Source of the DNA: Ephemerocybe angulata
Lineage: Eukaryota > Basidiomycota > Agaricomycetes > Agaricales > Psathyrellaceae
Direction of reading: 5' to 3'
Assembly (NCBI GenBank): GCA_013368325.1
Contig: JAACJK010000063.1
Location: 248,001-312,000, forward strand
DNA length: 64,000 bases
Position numbers and translations under genes: made by a program. The notes below the pieces were generated by a model. The model ran no database searches. It saw only the letters and a list, made by a program, of their open reading frames with translations, and was not told where the DNA came from. This document shows positions 11,502 through 22,830 of this stretch, piece after piece. The number at the start of each line of letters is the position of its first letter. Positions within the stretch are counted from its first letter, which is position 1.

Positions 11502-12598
11502 GTCCCCGTCCGTCTACCGAGTGTGCTATACAGATGATAGACCGACACTCGATCGACGTGAAGTAGACTTGACGTTCGAGTCGGCTTGTTACTCTTGTAT
11601 CGTGGCCGTTCAGTTCCAAGAGGGGTGCATCCCGTTACCAAGGTCGATGTTGGACATGTGGAGCGAAGGTGGAGGGAGGAAGCGTGGCAGACCGCCGACT
11701 ATCCCCATCCGCCTTTCGAGGTCATGAACATGAGATACAGTATAATAGTAACTCTGCCTTGAACACATATTCGGGTCAGTTTTGGTTATCGAGAAAAAGG
11801 ATAATGTGGATGGTAGCAGGATGTGGTAGGGAATGGAAACGAATTCAAATCGGTGACGTTTGGCGAACGGCGGTCGCCGGGTGCCGACGTTTCCAGCTCC
11901 GCCTAACAGTCCGCCGCGAGGTGCCGAGGTGCCCTGGCAGGAGAACGGCCGCTCGGACGACGTTTGCTGTACCAGACATGGTTCTGTAGTCTCTACCAGC
12001 GAGATCTTCAGCTTCGCGTACCAACCAACAATATTCGCGGCCCCCTCTCGAATGTATGTACAGAACGTCGTGGAATCGGTCATGCCATTAGATTGGTTTA
12101 GAGTGAGTAGTGCGACATAACAGTAGGAGCCGTGGAGATTGAGTACCTGCTAACATAAAGGTACAATGCGAGAGCGACATAACAGTAGGAGCCGTGGAGA
12201 TGGAGTACGTGCTAACATAAAGGTACAATGCGAGAGCGATGGATAGCAATGGATAACAAGTGGATAGCAAAGGGGCCTAGAGGCGTTCGAAGGTCGAAGA
12301 TCTTGTAAATGTAGCTGGAGAGCTGAGCGAAGGTCGAAGGATGATTAGGGCGAAGGCCAAGGAATTATGTGCGAAAGGTGAGTGGCAAGATGCTGGGGTC
12401 ATGGCTTTCAAAACGATGCAATGATATGCGATGGATGCGATAAGATACGTTGGCCGATGCTTGAAGATGCGAAGGGATGGACTATGAGGGAGAATCAGGC
12501 GAATCTATCGAGGAAAGGTGTACAGTAAGCCCTTAGTCCACCAGGTAGCACTCCAAAAATACGTACATGATGCTTCAAGGACTGAGGTTGTACTGCAG
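11502..12598. other. Intergenic region
   Basis: Sugar-porter promoter side and the 3' flank of the pheromone gene. Contains the 62-bp tandem repeat at 12112-12238. ORFs at 11610-12083 show no domain and probably are not genes. Confidence 0.5.
12112..12238. repeat. 62-bp unit, two tandem copies
   Basis: Units start at 12112 and 12174 with GCGACATAACAGTAGGAGCC. They differ at two positions. Confidence 0.9.
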
Positions 12599-12796
12599 CT
12601 ACGCGATTGTGCAGTAGCCACCGCTACCCTGGCCGCTTCCGGTGCCCTCATTGTCGGTGGGGATGTCCTTCGAAAAGACGACGCAGTATCCTCCACTTCC
12701 TTGGCCACTGCCCGTGCCTTCCTTATCAGTGGGCACATCGGGAGACTTGGAGGCGATGGTGCGGACGGAGATGGAGAGGGTGGTGAAGGAGTCCAT
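12599..12796 (-). CDS. Mating-pheromone precursor with two tandem pheromone-like repeats
   Basis: An intronless 65-residue ORF starting MDSFTTLSI and ending with the prenylation box CTIA. CaaX termini (CVIA, CVVA, CTIA and similar) are the hallmark of basidiomycete lipopeptide pheromone precursors, which are farnesylated, trimmed, exported, and sensed by STE3-type receptors. This precursor repeats its C-terminal module: PTDKEGTGSGQGSGGYCVVF followed by PTDNEGTGSGQGSGGYCTIA. The inner copy keeps Cys-Val-Val-Phe but is followed by SKD, so only the last copy has a free CaaX terminus. A TATA box lies about 100 bp upstream. No STE3 receptor gene was found in the window, so this may be a pheromone gene outside the mating-type locus. 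Confidence 0.85.
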   Translation of the reverse strand: MDSFTTLSISVRTIASKSPDVPTDKEGTGSGQGSGGYCVVFSKDIPTDNEGTGSGQGSGGYCTIA

Positions 12797-12893
12797 TTGC
12801 AGTGGGAGATATGAGAGGTGCGAGGAGTGGCTTTGAAAAAGTAGCTTTGGAATGTGCTTCTGAGCTGGAGCTCTAACGCAGAGTAGCTCTCGA

Positions 12894-12900
12894 TTATATA
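12894..12900 (-). promoter_or_regulatory. TATA box of the pheromone gene
   Basis: TATATAA on the minus strand, 98-104 bp upstream of the ATG at 12796. Confidence 0.6.
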
Positions 12901-14262
12901 CAGACGCGTGAAGCTGAGCAAATCCCGGTTACTTGCAGAACAAAAATGACGGCGTCGCGGGTCTTGCGGTCTATGTGACTTGACGCTCAACTGAATTACG
13001 CTATTGTTACTTGAAGGTGACATGTTCCCTGCGTGTCCGGATATGGGGGGCATCGTGGCGTTCTCAGTTCCAGACTCGTGTTCTAGTAATGCCCTACGCC
13101 CTTAATATCCGAGACAAAAGGCAGTTGGATTTGGCGGAGGTGACCTATTGGCTCCCCGAGGCCCTTTGGTGTCTTAGAAAGCCACCCTGCGACAGGGTTG
13201 CATCGAATTGCTCCTCAAAAAGACAGAAACTATGCATGCCTGCCAATGGCGATCGTCTCTCAGAGTTCTCCATGACGTCAACAACCTAGCCACGTTGTTC
13301 AACGGATCCGGCGTTCAGTTGATCCTTATTGTTGATTCATGGGCGCTTAATCGAGCATGTCGGTCCCTCGGTCCTCAATCCCGGGTGCCTGTTGCCCAAA
13401 CGGCATATCGTGTAAGTCGCTCAAACGGAGCTATAAAAAGGGTACCGATTCCTCACAATTGAAGCGGCGTTGAACCTTAACAATTACGATTTGCCAAAAT
13501 CCGGGGCCATTAGTGAGAAACGGGCAGGATTCAGAGTGTGGGTCAAGGGGGTTTCAGCCGAGCAGCCCGAGTATGGCGACCTTACCCGCCAGACAGCTGT
13601 CACTGGGGCGGGGTCACGCTTACTCAGCTGATGGCCATTTCGGCAAGGCCAAAAGCCGAGGTGCAGCCGAGGGCGCTTAATGTAGTACGGCGAATTGAAA
13701 GGGTACTATGATGCACGAGTTTATTGTCTTACCATCGACGCTGTGCAAATTCTGCCTTACCCGCATTTACATATTCGAGATGATGTATGATCCTATCCGG
13801 TAGGTGGATGGATAGGTGCAAACTCTAGTAGCAGGCCTCGAAGTGCATGCACAGTCGTCCCCGAGCCAACAGGACCACATCACGGCAATCGAGGCGAGCC
13901 CTGGAGGGAGAGTCCGGCCCAACTTTGGATGGATGTGAAGATGATCAGGAATGGCCCGGACGTTTGGAGTATTTGACTAGATTGTGTGGCTAAACTCACT
14001 GCATGTTCGTAGGTGATTTGTCGTCATTCTCTCTATATGATATGAACGTGACTATGGCAGAGCCATTTTCCATATATATCTCGGTCTCTCAGCGAGATCA
14101 GCTCCGAAACACATCCTTAATCACCATAATCGCAGCGTTGTAGTCAGGTATACACACAGAATGAAGGAGGATACATCGCGGGATAAGGCAGAAGCATATA
14201 CGGCGCCTGACAGAAGTAAGCGCCTCTATACGCATTAGCTCCAGCCATCTCCGCCCCAACCT
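12901..14262. other. Intergenic region without a supported gene
   Basis: About 1.3 kb. A TATAAAAAG-like box at about 13431 has no convincing ORF after it. Two copies of the GGGCGCTTAAT motif (about 13346 and 13671) are present. Confidence 0.5.
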
Positions 14263-15459
14263 CTAAGCAGGCTGAACGAAAGGCTCAAACACAAAGGTCT
14301 GAGAAAGCCAAACCGTCAGTCGTGCCGTCAAACTATCAACGATAGGCGCCAGACTCACAATGATATCACGCCTAGTATCGGCATACTTCTCCTTGTAGAG
14401 AGCACCGTCCCCACTGAAGAGCATGCTGGAGGAGGTAGGTCCCCACAGGATATCAAGCGGGACTCTTGTGACAGCGTCATTGGTGTTAACCCAGACCGCG
14501 GAGAGTCCCTTTGTCGCGGGGTCGTAAAGCCACTATCAGGATAACGGGATGGGTGAGCAACAGGGTAGCTTTGAAAGGAACTGGTGGACATACGTTCAAG
14601 GTCTCGACATAACGGCTGTTGTCTGGGCCTTGCAACGGACCTCCAGCAGGAACTGAAATGGGTGGATCAGCATCCCTAGTCACGTCATCGGGTGGGAAGA
14701 GGCAAATCGAGCCGTACCTGAGCGAGCTGACGTGGTCATATAGAGGTACCTGTATTCCAACATCACCTCAGTCATCAGGAATGTGTAGGGACGAGCTACC
14801 GACGTACGAGTACATAGAGGTTGGGGTAAACCAGAATCTGTTAGTTGTAGTCCCCGGGACCAGCTTCAAACCAGTCTGAAGCGAGAGGTATAAGACACAT
14901 TAGCTCTGGTTATGGATAAAAAAGGCTTGCGCACCTGAGGGATGTTAAGCTCGAGCAGGTCGGTAACGCTCCGAACGGTATTGAACTGGAAGATATCCGC
15001 CGACGCAGCGTCGTGGCCGGCCATGATACTAGAGAAGCTGTTGATCTTGACGTATCCGGCGCTGGTGCCATCTGCTTTCTTGGCTAGGATGCGCCCTGAG
15101 AGTCTGTACGGCAGTTGTGATATCAGGCCAGGTCAGGTAGAGCCAGAGGACGGGATGTACGCACGGGACGGAGGTAAAGGATGGCATGGGATCTCGACGG
15201 GCGCCTGGAGTTCAAGACGGCTAAGTTTGAGTATGATGAAGGTATAAACATCGCTGGGGGGACTATACGCACGGGTGGGCGAGAACAAGCGGCGGGGGGT
15301 TGCTGGAGTCATCCCGCGCGCGAAACGCTGGGCATTCGTCAACTGGCGCACGCCGACGTTGTCAGCAATATCAACCACATGCCCAGCTGGAATACGCGAC
15401 GCGAGCACCGTGGTGGAGGCAAGAGCAAGGAGTGAAAGGATGTAAAAGAGTGACCGCAT
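14263..15459 (-). CDS. Secreted protein of unknown function, multi-exon
   Basis: The start at 15459 opens a signal peptide (MRSLFYILSLLALASTTVLA). It is followed by TNAQRFARGMTPATPRRLFS, a segment resembling an N-terminal motif I recall from many basidiomycete secreted proteins. Later exons read SGRILAKKADGTSAGYVKIN and DIFQFNTVRSVTDLLELNIP (about 14940-15100), then TGLKLVPGTTTNRFWFTPTS (about 14820-14880), and the last exon ends TFVFEPFVQPA at the TAG in 14263-14265. About five or six exons with GTGCGT/GTACGT donors. Exon 2 borders near 15150-15260 could not be fixed in phase by eye. No catalytic motif is visible and the function is unknown. Confidence 0.65.
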
Positions 15460-16779
15460 TTTCGAACTGGTGAGGGGGAAGGGGAAGAAGGGAGTGCCAG
15501 TGGGCGACGTGGTACGCGAGGCGTTTTTGTGCCATGCGCTTACATAGGTTTTTGACCGGTGGTAGTTACTGAAGGCACCATCAGATTAAAAAATCAGGCA
15601 CGAGCGGGTGCAGAGTCCTGCCGGGCCTGATCCGAATTATTAAATTTTCAGGTCATCTGTATTATGCCCCGGGCATCCTTTGAGCTTTCTTATGTCCTGA
15701 AGAGAGGATTTCTAGATATGTTTTTTAGATAATGTGGTCTTCTATTGCCCTTCTATCGGTTATGAAGTATGCGTCCCTGTGATTGTGGTGCGCGCTTAGG
15801 TCACCGGCGCCCGACTCATCAGCTGCCCGATATAGAATGGGCGCCTATCTAATCTATCTTTTTTTCTGCATCTTCAACCAGCTTCAACCCCATCTCAGAA
15901 GCCGTGTCACATAATACATCCACATGTTCAGAAACTACAGTTAACTACAGCTGGCTACCAGAGCCAAGCTCCGAATCATATCGTGTTAAAAGCCAAATGA
16001 CAAAAGTCGGTTAGCAATTTCTTCATCTCCTAAGATTAGGCATGCCAGGTCTCATCCACCCACACACCCCACACCTCTGTATCGTCGACGTCGGCTTCAT
16101 ATCCCCAAATTCCGCTTCGCAAATGCACGCCCAGATCTAGCTGAGGTCCGCGAAGTCACACAGCCAATATCCTTTCGATCCTCCTTCCGTCGACTTCAGC
16201 TAGCCCCTTGCTTTGCAAAGTTCGGAAGCTTCGGATGGGTGCCTCAGTAAGTATATGAGCTGGAGAGTTAAATTACCCTCAATAAGGACTGCTAAGTTAG
16301 GCTGTAACAGTGGGATGCGATGGGGCATGCTGGATTATGCCGCGTCGTTGGAGAAATCAGCCCTTATCGAAGGCCAAAAGAAGGTGTTTCAACTACAAGC
16401 TTTCAGCCAAAGGTCCGTCATGGTATTCCGTTGTGCACCAAGCTTAGGGAGCACTAAGCGCCCCGACAACACTTAGACTGTATGTACAGCTGGATCCCAG
16501 ATATTAAAGCGCGCACGGACCTTTCCGACGGGCGAAGTAAAATGTGACTTGTGTGACCGCGACGTGGCTCCCGAGCTGAGCTGAGTACATAGGCCAGGAC
16601 ATGGCTGGACGTCGCCCATCACTTTGTCTAGCACACACCCTACACGCTTGTGATTGTAATTTCTTCACATATCTCTTAAATCTTTTTATTCTTTATCCCA
16701 TCATGCTACGCATTTAGAGTGAGTAGCTTCTACGGTGCGGTGTACTCGTCCTTTAATTACGCGGCTCTGTAGGTTTGAG
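15460..16779. other. Intergenic region containing the gene fragment
   Basis: Besides the fragment at 15805-16205 it holds the presumed 5' region of the small ORF that starts at 16780. No other gene was seen. Confidence 0.45.
15805..16205. pseudogene. Truncated duplicate of the 3' end of the 17587-18335 gene
   Basis: Aligns as a direct repeat with 17382-17760, with many substitutions. It covers the 3' flank and the last exon's end but stops where the parent gene continues upstream (after GACTTCAGCT). The parent 5' half is absent, so this is a gene fragment. Confidence 0.75.
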
Positions 16780-17178
16780 ATGCTCAATCTTCCGGACTCT
16801 GGAGCGAGTACCCCTACGGCTTCTCATAGTATCCTCACCCCCTCTGGGTTATCCGCCTCAGCAAAGACATCAAAAATAGCGAAGATTGATTATCCAACCT
16901 TCATCGCGATGGGACGTGACGGTTGCATCGTGACGAGCAGCACCCCTTGTGCCAACATGGAGGTGTACGAGAAGCAGATCATGGGGATGATAAACGAATT
17001 TGTGGCAGCCAGGCGCGCCCACTGGGAAGAGGATTCCCGCGCTTCCCACAACCGGCTCGAGGACGCGAAGAAGTCTGTGAGGGACCTCGCTCGCGTATAC
17101 CGAGATTGGGAAGAGCCACGCGCGAAGGTGGCTGCAGATCACGCATTCGCCCTTATGTCTGCTCTCGCTGTTCGGTAA
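16780..17178 (+). CDS. Small protein of unknown function
   Basis: A 132-residue frame starting MLNLPDSGASTPTASHS. An upstream in-frame ATG at 16735 is possible, but CTGTAG just before the chosen start looks like an intron acceptor. The N-terminal third is Ser/Thr-rich. The C-terminal half is charged and helical (EEDSRASHNRLEDAKKSVRD) and could form a coiled coil. No family is recognised. It sits between the two direct repeats (15805-16205 and 17382-17760). Confidence 0.45.
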   Translation: MLNLPDSGASTPTASHSILTPSGLSASAKTSKIAKIDYPTFIAMGRDGCIVTSSTPCANMEVYEKQIMGMINEFVAARRAHWEEDSRASHNRLEDAKKSVRDLARVYRDWEEPRAKVAADHAFALMSALAVR

Positions 17179-17381
17179 TCTAAGCATGTATGTATTCTTG
17201 TTATCCTTGTCCGGCTGCTCTACTGACGACGACGCTCCATGTGATAAAAGGACCGTAGAATTTGTGGAGAATGCTATCTGTATTATGGACTGGGTAATCT
17301 GAGTTTATTTTGTGTGACCTCTTCTGGGGAAAGTGATTCGAGCGATCTACTTATAAGATATCTGCCCAAGGGTCATCGATC

Positions 17382-17760
17382 TTCGGCGCCTGACTCTGCA
17401 TCAGCTGCCCAATATGGAATGGGCGCCTATCTTATCTTCCTTTCTCCCATCTTGAAATCGTGACACATTTGCATGTTCGAAAGCCACAGGTACATCCAGC
17501 TGGCTACCAGACCCACACTCCAAACCATAGCGTGTTACAAGTCCAATGACAAAGTCGGTTAGCAATTTCTTCATCTCCCCCTAAAATTAGCCCCCAATCC
17601 CAGGTCTCATCCCCCCACACACCCCACACCTCTGTATAGTCGACGTCGGCTTCATATCCCCAAACTCCGCTTCGCAAATACACGTCCAGATCCAACTGAG
17701 GTCCCCGAAGTCGCACAGCCAATATCCTTTCGGCCCTCCTTCCGTCGACTTCAGCTTGCA
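17382..17760. repeat. Direct repeat of 15805-16205
   Basis: The copy inside the intact gene. Shared landmarks include a GGGCGCCTATC box, the AAGTCGGTTAGCAATTTCTT stretch and the CCACACCTCTGTAT stretch. It indicates a tandem duplication of about 1.6 kb that kept only part of the gene. Confidence 0.8.
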
Positions 17761-18335
17761 CGCCGCGGCAGACCGAAACTTCAGCTCGTTTTTGGCGATG
17801 GCGCGAGTCGGGGATCGGCTTGCTGGTAGGGGAGGTATAGGCAGCGGCTTTGGACTATGTTTGCTGACGAGGAAAAGCTCCTTATATCTCGTCGGTTTAG
17901 GCGTGAAATGCGACTGCGGTTGTGGTTCAAAGGGCGCAAGTACCCGTATGCCAGCCTGATTCAGACTACCGGGCGTAGTCCCCACCTTAAGGTCCCAGAC
18001 ATCTATCAGCGCTCACTCCCTCACCGTATCCAAAACGGGCCGACCGGCCACTCGCTCACCTGAATCAACCCAACTCCACGCATCGTCGACGACAAATCTT
18101 TCCTGCGCCCTGCCTCCGGGAAATATGGTAAGAGGAGAAGAACGTAGACTTCCCAGGCCGCGAGTACGACCGTCCAGACCACCGCGCGCACACAAACGCC
18201 GGAGTGCAGCCAGATGGCGAGAATCGCGGTCGCCCGTGCGCCCGTCCAGCGGGTATATAGTGGGGCTTCCGTGACGTGGGTGCGGATGCTGGGCGGCGGA
18301 AGGGCAGGCTCGGATGATAGCAAGGGGGACGGCAT
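17587..18335 (-). CDS. Putative membrane protein of unknown function
   Basis: Two exons, 18060-18335 and 17587-17955, joined in frame by removing a 104-bp intron (GTGAGC to AATCAG); 214 residues. Residues about 33-72 hold two adjacent hydrophobic stretches (ATAILAIWLHSGVCV and VVWTVVLAAWEVYVLLLLPY). The C-terminal half is soluble, with a Pro-rich linker (SPKPLPIPPLP) and a terminal Cys/Trp-rich part (YWLCDFGD, RCGVCGGM). No family is recognised. The acceptor choice rests on keeping the frame open; an earlier AG gives a stop. The 3' end is duplicated upstream at 15805-16205. Confidence 0.5.
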
Positions 18336-18615
18336 GGTGCGTTGGTGCGATCTGAAATGGGTCAGGCAGGATGAAAGGAAAGATGGAAAGGGTGTGGGTT
18401 GATTCTAGGTGGAAACGAAATGGTTAGGAGCATTTGGGACGGAATGCAATCTCAGTACACTGCACTGACGTATCACGAGGCCTAAGGTCTGAAAGTCTTT
18501 CAATCCAATACTAGTGTACAGCACAGGGGTATATACTCAAATACTACAACTCCCAATCTAGAATATAACAATGCTATCACCTTCACTACAGCAGCCACGC
18601 CAGCCACGGCAACCA

Positions 18616-20726
18616 TCACAGAGCATACTCAAACCACGCACTCCGATCCCCCAACCCCTTCTCCTCCTCCTCCCTCCCCCCGCTTCCCAAATCCCTCCTC
18701 ACCCTTGCCTTCCTCCCATTCTCCCTCCACAACCACCCCCAATTCCCCACACACAACACCGCCATCCCCACCGCCATCCCCAACATAACCTTCGTCGCCC
18801 CCTCATACCTTGGCGCAGCGGACAACGACCCCAGAAGCCACGTCGCGAGGATGCCGCCGCTGTTGGTGAGGACGAAGGAGATGGCGATGGCGGTGGCGCG
18901 GCGGGTGAGGGGCGCGCTGTTGTTGGCGCACCAGGTGCTTAGGGTTGGGGCGGAGAGGTAGGTGCCGGGGATGGAGAAGAAGAGGGAGGCGTATTGGATG
19001 GTGTGACGCTCTGATACTGTGGTGGAGCATCAGTATCAGTAGCATTTCGATTATGTGAGACGGGAGAGGGGGAAGGGGAGTGCGTACCGAGGAACATGGA
19101 GAAGCCGATGGTGCAGAGGAGGCACGCGAAGATGGCGACGGGGCCGCGGCATCGGTATCGGTCGGATACGTAGGCGCCTAGAAGGGCGACTGTTCATTTG
19201 GACTGTATTAGACGACACCCCATCGACAGAGAGGGAGAGGGATGACGACGCACCGACGAACGCAGCTGCGAAGGGCGGGACTGTCATCAGCTGGGCCTTC
19301 GACGCAGTATATCCGAGGCCCTGGACGATCGAAGGCGCGAAGCTAACCCAATACGCGTTAGACTTCTTCATCTCGGATGTCACCATGGAAGCTGTGAACG
19401 TACTAAGCTAGACCATACAGCACCGTGCCTAGAAACGAAAGAAGATCATCAATACCCACAACCACCCATTCAGCAAGCGGAGAGAGAGGAAAGGCACATA
19501 CCATCCAAAAAGAACACAACCCCCAAAATCCACACATGCACACTCCTAAACGCCTCCCTTACCTCCCTCCACCTAAACCCCTCCTCCTCAGCCCCCGCCA
19601 CAGCCCCATCCCGCCTCAACGCCTCGTGCACGCACGCCTTTTCCCCCGCACTCAGGAATCGCGCATGCGCCGGGGACCGGGGTAGAAGTGCGAAGGCGCA
19701 AAGTCCGAAGAGGACTGTGAAGAGTCCTTCGAGGAGGAATATCCACGCCCAGCCGGGGCGCCCGCCAAGCCCGTGCAGCTTGATGAGGCCGAAGGCGAGG
19801 AGGCCGCTGAAGGCGGCGGAGAGGGATGCAGCGGAGAAGAATATCGAGATTCTGGGGGTTCGTCGTTAGATTTCATGAGATAGTGGGATTGGGTAGGGAG
19901 ATAGGATGGACGCGTACCTCCATTGAAGCATATGGCGCGGGTAGAAGAATGAGAGGTACAATACAAGCCCGGGGAATACACCGCCTTGCGATTTCATCAT
20001 TGAATGTAAGTCTAAATGACTGACGAAGGAGCAGGGTGTGGTTATGCGCACCTTCGAAGAGCCCGAGGAAGAAGCGCGCTGCTAAGAGACCTTTGTAGCT
20101 CGTAACTAGGCCTATTCGAAGCACGCAAGTCAGTTACTATCGGTCGATTATCCCCTCCATATTCAGGATGCGGATGTGCGCATACCTTGCAGAGTCGTTA
20201 CGACGCCCCAGAGCGTGAGCAGTGTTGGGAGGAGGAGATTCGGGCCTATGACCTGATTGGAGGTTCAATTCATAGTTCGGGAACGTAGGACGAAGATCGG
20301 TGCACTCACTCGCAGCAAGAGGTTCGACGGCAGTTCGGCGAGGATGTAGGGTATGTAGGTGACTGTCAGCGCAATGCTGTATTGGTGGTTTGTCAACTTG
20401 AGGTCCTTCTGCAACCCCGCGACGCGCGCGTTTCCGAGGTTCGTTCGGTCCTACACACCATCCAGCGCATTAGCTTTAGAAGACTGAGACTAGAGCAGGG
20501 AACGTACGAGGAATGAAAGGAAGTAAAACATGGTGACGACGGGCAGGAGCCATAAATCGAGCTTCATCCAGGCGCGCCTCATAAGCGCAGGGTCTGGAGG
20601 CGCGCTGCCGTCGACGAGGCCCCGCGCGGCGTCGCTGTGCGCCGAGTGGTCTTGCGTGCTCGGGATGTCGATGCTGTTGTGTTGTTTCTCGCGGTCTTCG
20701 AACGTGCTCGTGGAGAGTTTCTCCAT
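18616..20726 (-). CDS. MFS anion:cation symporter (Dal5/allantoate-permease type)
   Basis: A multi-exon gene on the minus strand from MEKLSTSTFEDRE (20726) to WFEYAL (stop at 18616). Spliced segments follow the ACS family order: WLLPVVTMFYFLSFLV then DRTNLGNARVAGLQ, LPSNLLLR, GLFEG then GVFPGLVLYLSFFYPR, a central loop with a Glu/Arg-rich segment, then SMVTSEMKKSNAYWVSF, ALLGAYVSDRYRCRGPVAIF and a final ISFVLTNSGGILATWLLG. It is expected to have 12 TM helices in the plasma membrane and import organic anions or vitamins (allantoate, nicotinate, pantothenate and similar). The substrate cannot be inferred. About nine exons with short introns; some inner borders are approximate. Confidence 0.83.
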
Positions 20727-22342
20727 CTTGGTATTCAGTCGCCTACCAGACGCGATCGACGGATGGATGAATGGATATGGGGAGGGCCCGGGAGAGGGAG
20801 TTTGTTGGATGGATAGCAGCCGGAAGCGAAGGGATCCAGCTAGATATACGGTTGCTGTGGTGTGAAGGAAAGAAGAACCATCGCTCGTCCTCGAAGTTTG
20901 GTTCGAGGCCGACCAAAAGGGAGTTGGAAAGTCCGACTTCGCGCTAAAGCGGCACTCCGCTAGCCCACTCGCTTATTCGACCTTGCATCCGATATGGAAT
21001 TAAGGTGGTCACAAGGGGGCCGGTTACGCAAACCCGGGAGTCTGGGTGGTTCGAGGAAGCAAAGGATGGCGCGTGGCTAGGACTTGGCGAATCACCCGAG
21101 GAGTACGCAACCGCCTCTTACTGAGAGATATGGGGTCTTTTCTCCAAGATACCACTGTGGAGTACACCTATCAGGTAGTCAGCATGTAAGTCATCGTTCC
21201 GCGGCTTTGAAAGATAAAACTTCTGCTGACCTAGAACTGAACGAAGAGTCGAAGTCAAGATTATATATGACACCAGTCCATGGAATGCTCGGATAGATGG
21301 AACGATGTTTGCCAGCGTCTAGAAGACACAACCTCTTCTTTTCGTTCCACGTAATGTCTGTCGAGCGACGATACATTCGGTGGTCGTCGCCCAAGCCTCG
21401 AGGCCATCGTCGTCGTTCGAAAGGAAAAGGCGTAGAAGCTGCTCGCTGGCGGATTCTGTTCGGGCGGCTGCTTCCTGCCGCACGGATCCGGACGGCGGCT
21501 CGGCTTCCTCGGCACCTCGGCGGGCGCTAAGTGCTATGGGCGCTAACTTCTTTGTTACCTCTGAGTGGGGAAAGTGGCTAAAAGCAAGTGACCGTGTGTG
21601 TGCGCGGAGGTGGTGGTCTTCGTGATAACCATGAATGCCGGACCCACCCCGCCTCGTTCGGGCCTATATGGAGCCCCGGGAGGAATGACTCGATGGCAGA
21701 TTGTGCCTCATGCATGCTACCTGCAGGGATACGTACGATGGGTAAAATGCCACATTGTACCCATCGATGTATTGGCCTTCACGGATAACAGAAGACAGCA
21801 GAAGACGGTGGACCTGCTCGCACTTCCCTACGTCTCTTCCACCGACGAGAGCGGTGCCACCGAAGGAGGGACGCTCGAGTCCGCACAGATATATATAAGA
21901 CGTGCGAAGCCAAGTTCGCTGCTCCTTGTGTGTCGTTTCACTATAACGCGAGAGTCATTGTGAGGTTGAATACACATAGCAGAAAGCGAAGCAGTCCGGA
22001 GAAAATATTTGGAAAATATGGGAATGATCAAACGAGAATAGAAAAGGTAAAACGCAATGGGCGAAAGGACTCGATTTAGAGAACGCACCAGACTTTGGCG
22101 TGGCCACAATGAGTTTATGTAGTGCATGACAGGCTAGGCGCGTGCTATCTGGTTCCATGTTTGCCTTAGACACACCAGGTGGCAGGCTAACCGTTCGAGA
22201 TCAGACGGGCTCACATACAGCAGGATTCAAACCTAGAATGCTTGAGCATCACCATCGGCATCCACTTCTAGAGTCACCAAGGATTACACGTGCAAGGGGA
22301 CTTACGGAATGCGCGCGACGCAGGTGCAAGATCAGTCGATAT
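20727..22342. other. Intergenic region
   Basis: Promoter side of the permease plus about 1.4 kb without a supported gene. ORFs on both strands overlap one another and have no domain. Confidence 0.5.
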
Positions 22343-22352
22343 TCGCCTGTTC
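22343..22352. repeat. 10-bp target-site duplication, left
   Basis: TCGCCTGTTC, repeated exactly at 24949-24958 on the other side of the TIR element. Confidence 0.75.
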
Positions 22353-22830
22353 GAGGGAGGGTACGATCGGTACAACCCGATCCAGGCACAGATCCGTCAC
22401 GGTCACATCAGCTGACGAATGATGTCTCACGAAGCGCGGGAACGCGCACCTGGTCCCAAATTGGGTTGGATGGCCGCTGCTTGCTCAGTCTCTGGTACAG
22501 CATGGTGCGACGTGGCAGCCACTGAGTCATAAACACGCAGTCACCCGGATGCATCGACACTTCAGTGAATATTCCATCTTATGCTAAAACTACACTCATA
22601 TTCAGTCCAATTACAGGAGCCCTGCCAGTTGTATCAATCCCCGCTCTGCCCCTCCATTTCCCCCACCTCCCCCTTGCCTAACCGCCCGACAATCCCGCCC
22701 GCAACCCTATGACAGGGCTCCATATGTGGCAGGCCGCGCCCATCCATGCCCGCGTTTCATCTTCATCGACGCTGATGTGACCGTGACGGACCTTTTCGTC
22801 TATATCGAGTTGTACCGATCTTACCCGGAC
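22353..22830. mobile_element. Short (MITE-like) derivative within the TIR element
   Basis: The left 145 bp joins directly to the right 320 bp that also ends the larger element. The junction with the next copy (22819-22850) makes a perfect-looking inverted repeat around GTTGTACCGATC / GATCGGTACAAC. Confidence 0.7.

Noticed and set aside
12505..13053. 182-residue ORF on the minus strand overlapping the pheromone gene
   Set aside because: It reads the pheromone region in another frame, is Ser/Pro-rich without a domain, and is explained as a shadow of the CaaX precursor and its leader.
18571..18942. 123-residue proline-rich ORF on the plus strand
   Set aside because: Antisense shadow of the last exon of the Dal5-type permease.
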